A DNA stretch of 7,096 bases from Tannerella sp. Lineage in GTDB: Bacteria > Bacteroidota > Bacteroidia > Bacteroidales > Tannerellaceae. The position numbers and the translations under genes are program-made. How positions within the stretch are numbered: position 1 is the stretch's first letter; each line of letters starts with the position of its first letter. The notes beneath the pieces are model-generated. The model searched no databases and was not told the origin of the DNA. It was given only the letters and a program-made list of their open reading frames with translations. The stretch is from contig JAITQL010000024.1 of NCBI GenBank assembly GCA_031288935.1, positions 1-7,096 of the forward strand. The letters run 5' to 3'. Below are positions 6,212 through 7,096 of the stretch, in pieces.

Positions 6212-7096
6212 TCAACCATATCCTTTCTTGCGAAGTTTCTCCAATGCTTTCTTTGCTTCCTTCAAACCTTGTTCGGCGGCTTTGCTATACCATTCTGCTG
6301 CTTTGGCATAGTCTTGCGGTACACCCAGACCATGCTGATACATCGCACCTAAAATATTTTGCACATCTGCATATCCTTGTTCTGCCGCTTTGCGATACCA
6401 TTCTGCTGCTTTGGCATAATCTTGCGGTACGCCTCGACCATCCCAATACATCACGCCTAAATTCCTTTGCGCGGTTGCATCACCCTGTTCTGCCGCTTTG
6501 CGATGCCATTCCAAAGCTATCGAGTGGTCTTTCGGTACGCCCTGGCCATTCCCATACATCAAACCTAAATTATTTTGCGCGCCTGCTTCTCCTTGTTCGG
6601 CGGCTTTTCGATACCATTCTACGGCTTTGTCAAAGTCTTTCCGTACGCCTTCACCATTGTAATACATCAGGCCTAAATTATTTTGCGCACCTGCAAAACC
6701 CTGTTCTGCCGCTTTACGATACCATTCCAAAGCTATCGAGTAGTCTTTCGGTACGCCCTGGCCATCCTCATACATCCTGCCTAAATTATTTTGCGCAGCT
6801 GCATGTCCCTGTTCCGCCGCTTTGCGATACCATTCCGCCGCCTTGACACAGTCTTTTGCTTCAAAATCTCTCTCTCCCCGCTGATACCATACCTCTGTTT
6901 CTTCCAGGAATCTCTCATTATCCCTCTGTTCTTTTTCCTGCCGCTCTTTTTCCCGTCTTTTTTGCGCAATACTTTCCAAATCCACAGAAAGCAACTGTTC
7001 CGGGTCAGTGATCCTGTATTCTTCAAGGATGTATTTGTCGTCCTTACATTCCATACCGACGAACTCCAACTGGAAAGTTCCCCTGTTCAGCGGCAG
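6212..7096 (-). CDS. Sel1-repeat (TPR-like) protein, 5' end outside the window
   Basis: At least 295 codons are visible. The frame is open to the right edge (first visible residues LPLNRGTFQLEFVG) with no stop and no ATG before codon 7054, so the gene is probably truncated by the window. Other possible starts are a TTG at 7069 and an ATG at 7054, the latter preceded by GGAG. The visible N-terminal part has a short beta-like stretch, then a highly charged helical segment (about 6880-6965, SIAQKRREKERQEKEQRDNE) that may be a coiled coil. Five full 36-residue Sel1 repeats and a shortened sixth complete it, with the core KAAEWYRKAAEQG, then QNNLG.MY..G.GV. Sel1 repeats form alpha-helical solenoids that bind other proteins; here the partner is unknown. 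No signal peptide or membrane segment is visible, but the true N-terminus is missing. It lies 85 bp upstream of the glycosidase on the same strand, so read-through is possible. Confidence 0.85.
   Translation of the reverse strand: MPLNRGTFQLEFVGMECKDDKYILEEYRITDPEQLLSVDLESIAQKRREKERQEKEQRDNERFLEETEVWYQRGERDFEAKDCVKAAEWYRKAAEQGHAAAQNNLGRMYEDGQGVPKDYSIALEWYRKAAEQGFAGAQNNLGLMYYNGEGVRKDFDKAVEWYRKAAEQGEAGAQNNLGLMYGNGQGVPKDHSIALEWHRKAAEQGDATAQRNLGVMYWDGRGVPQDYAKAAEWYRKAAEQGYADVQNILGAMYQHGLGVPQDYAKAAEWYSKAAEQGLKEAKKALEKLRKKGYG
6215..6844 (-). repeat. 108-bp direct repeats encoding Sel1 units, with a 216-bp higher-order period
   Basis: Unit boundaries from the protein are 6844-6737, 6736-6629, 6628-6521, 6520-6413, 6412-6305 and a 90-bp last unit 6304-6215. 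Each full unit is exactly 108 bp, or 36 codons. The stretch CCATTCCAAAGCTATCGAGT recurs at 6507 and 6723, 216 bp apart, each followed by a nearly identical run into TCTTTCGGTACGCCCTGGCCAT. Thus units 1-2 and 3-4 look like copies of one two-unit block, with linkers VPKDYSIALEWYRK and VPKDHSIALEWHRK. Units 4-6 share a different linker, VPQDYAKAAEWY. Such arrays can gain or lose units by slippage or recombination. Confidence 0.9.

Noticed and set aside
6187..6846. Plus-strand open frame with internal repeats (PLCDTILLLWH-type)
   Set aside because: Mirror image of the Sel1 repeats; the repetition comes from the 108-bp units on the minus strand.
7067..7069. TTG as the true start of the Sel1 gene
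   Set aside because: The frame stays open to the window edge, the upstream codons read like protein, and TTG starts are uncommon; a truncated gene is the better explanation.

Overview
The window reads as a chromosomal segment of a member of the Bacteroidota, most likely order Bacteroidales. This is inferred from three things: promoter-like TAnnTTTG -7 boxes upstream of two genes, leaders with little Shine-Dalgarno sequence apart from clpB, and a secreted GH127/GH146-type glycosidase of the long (about 780-residue) form common in gut and oral Bacteroidales. The genus cannot be fixed from the sequence. Base composition is uneven: the genes from about 350 to 6130 are GC-rich, while the left edge and the Sel1-repeat gene on the right look more AT-rich.

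Layout. Positions 1-347 hold no convincing gene. They carry five tandem 21-bp units (8-112), a 7-bp-arm near-palindrome (125-147) and a 10-bp inverted repeat with a 25-nt loop (196-240). A plus-strand Nudix hydrolase (348-974) is followed, after 161 bp with its own promoter-like box and ribosome binding site, by a complete plus-strand clpB disaggregase gene (1136-3727). clpB converges on a minus-strand secreted glycosidase (3787-6126). The 59-bp gap between them holds a stem-loop that probably terminates both. Upstream of the glycosidase, on the same minus strand and 85 bp away, is a Sel1-repeat protein gene (6212 to the right edge) whose 5' end probably lies outside the window.

How the parts relate. 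The four genes do not form an obvious pathway. ClpB is stress-related proteostasis housekeeping. The Nudix enzyme is a nucleotide or nucleoside-diphosphate-derivative hydrolase. The glycosidase is a periplasmic enzyme for arabinose-type or related plant sugars, here without neighbouring SusC/SusD genes. The Sel1 protein is probably a protein-interaction scaffold. Each gene seems to be its own transcription unit, except that the Sel1 gene could read into the glycosidase.

No complete new system is evident. The parts that ordinary genes do not explain are the 21-bp array with its internal inverted segment, the two inverted repeats after it, a perfect 14-bp palindrome in the glycosidase promoter region, and the 108-bp/216-bp internal repeat structure of the Sel1 gene.
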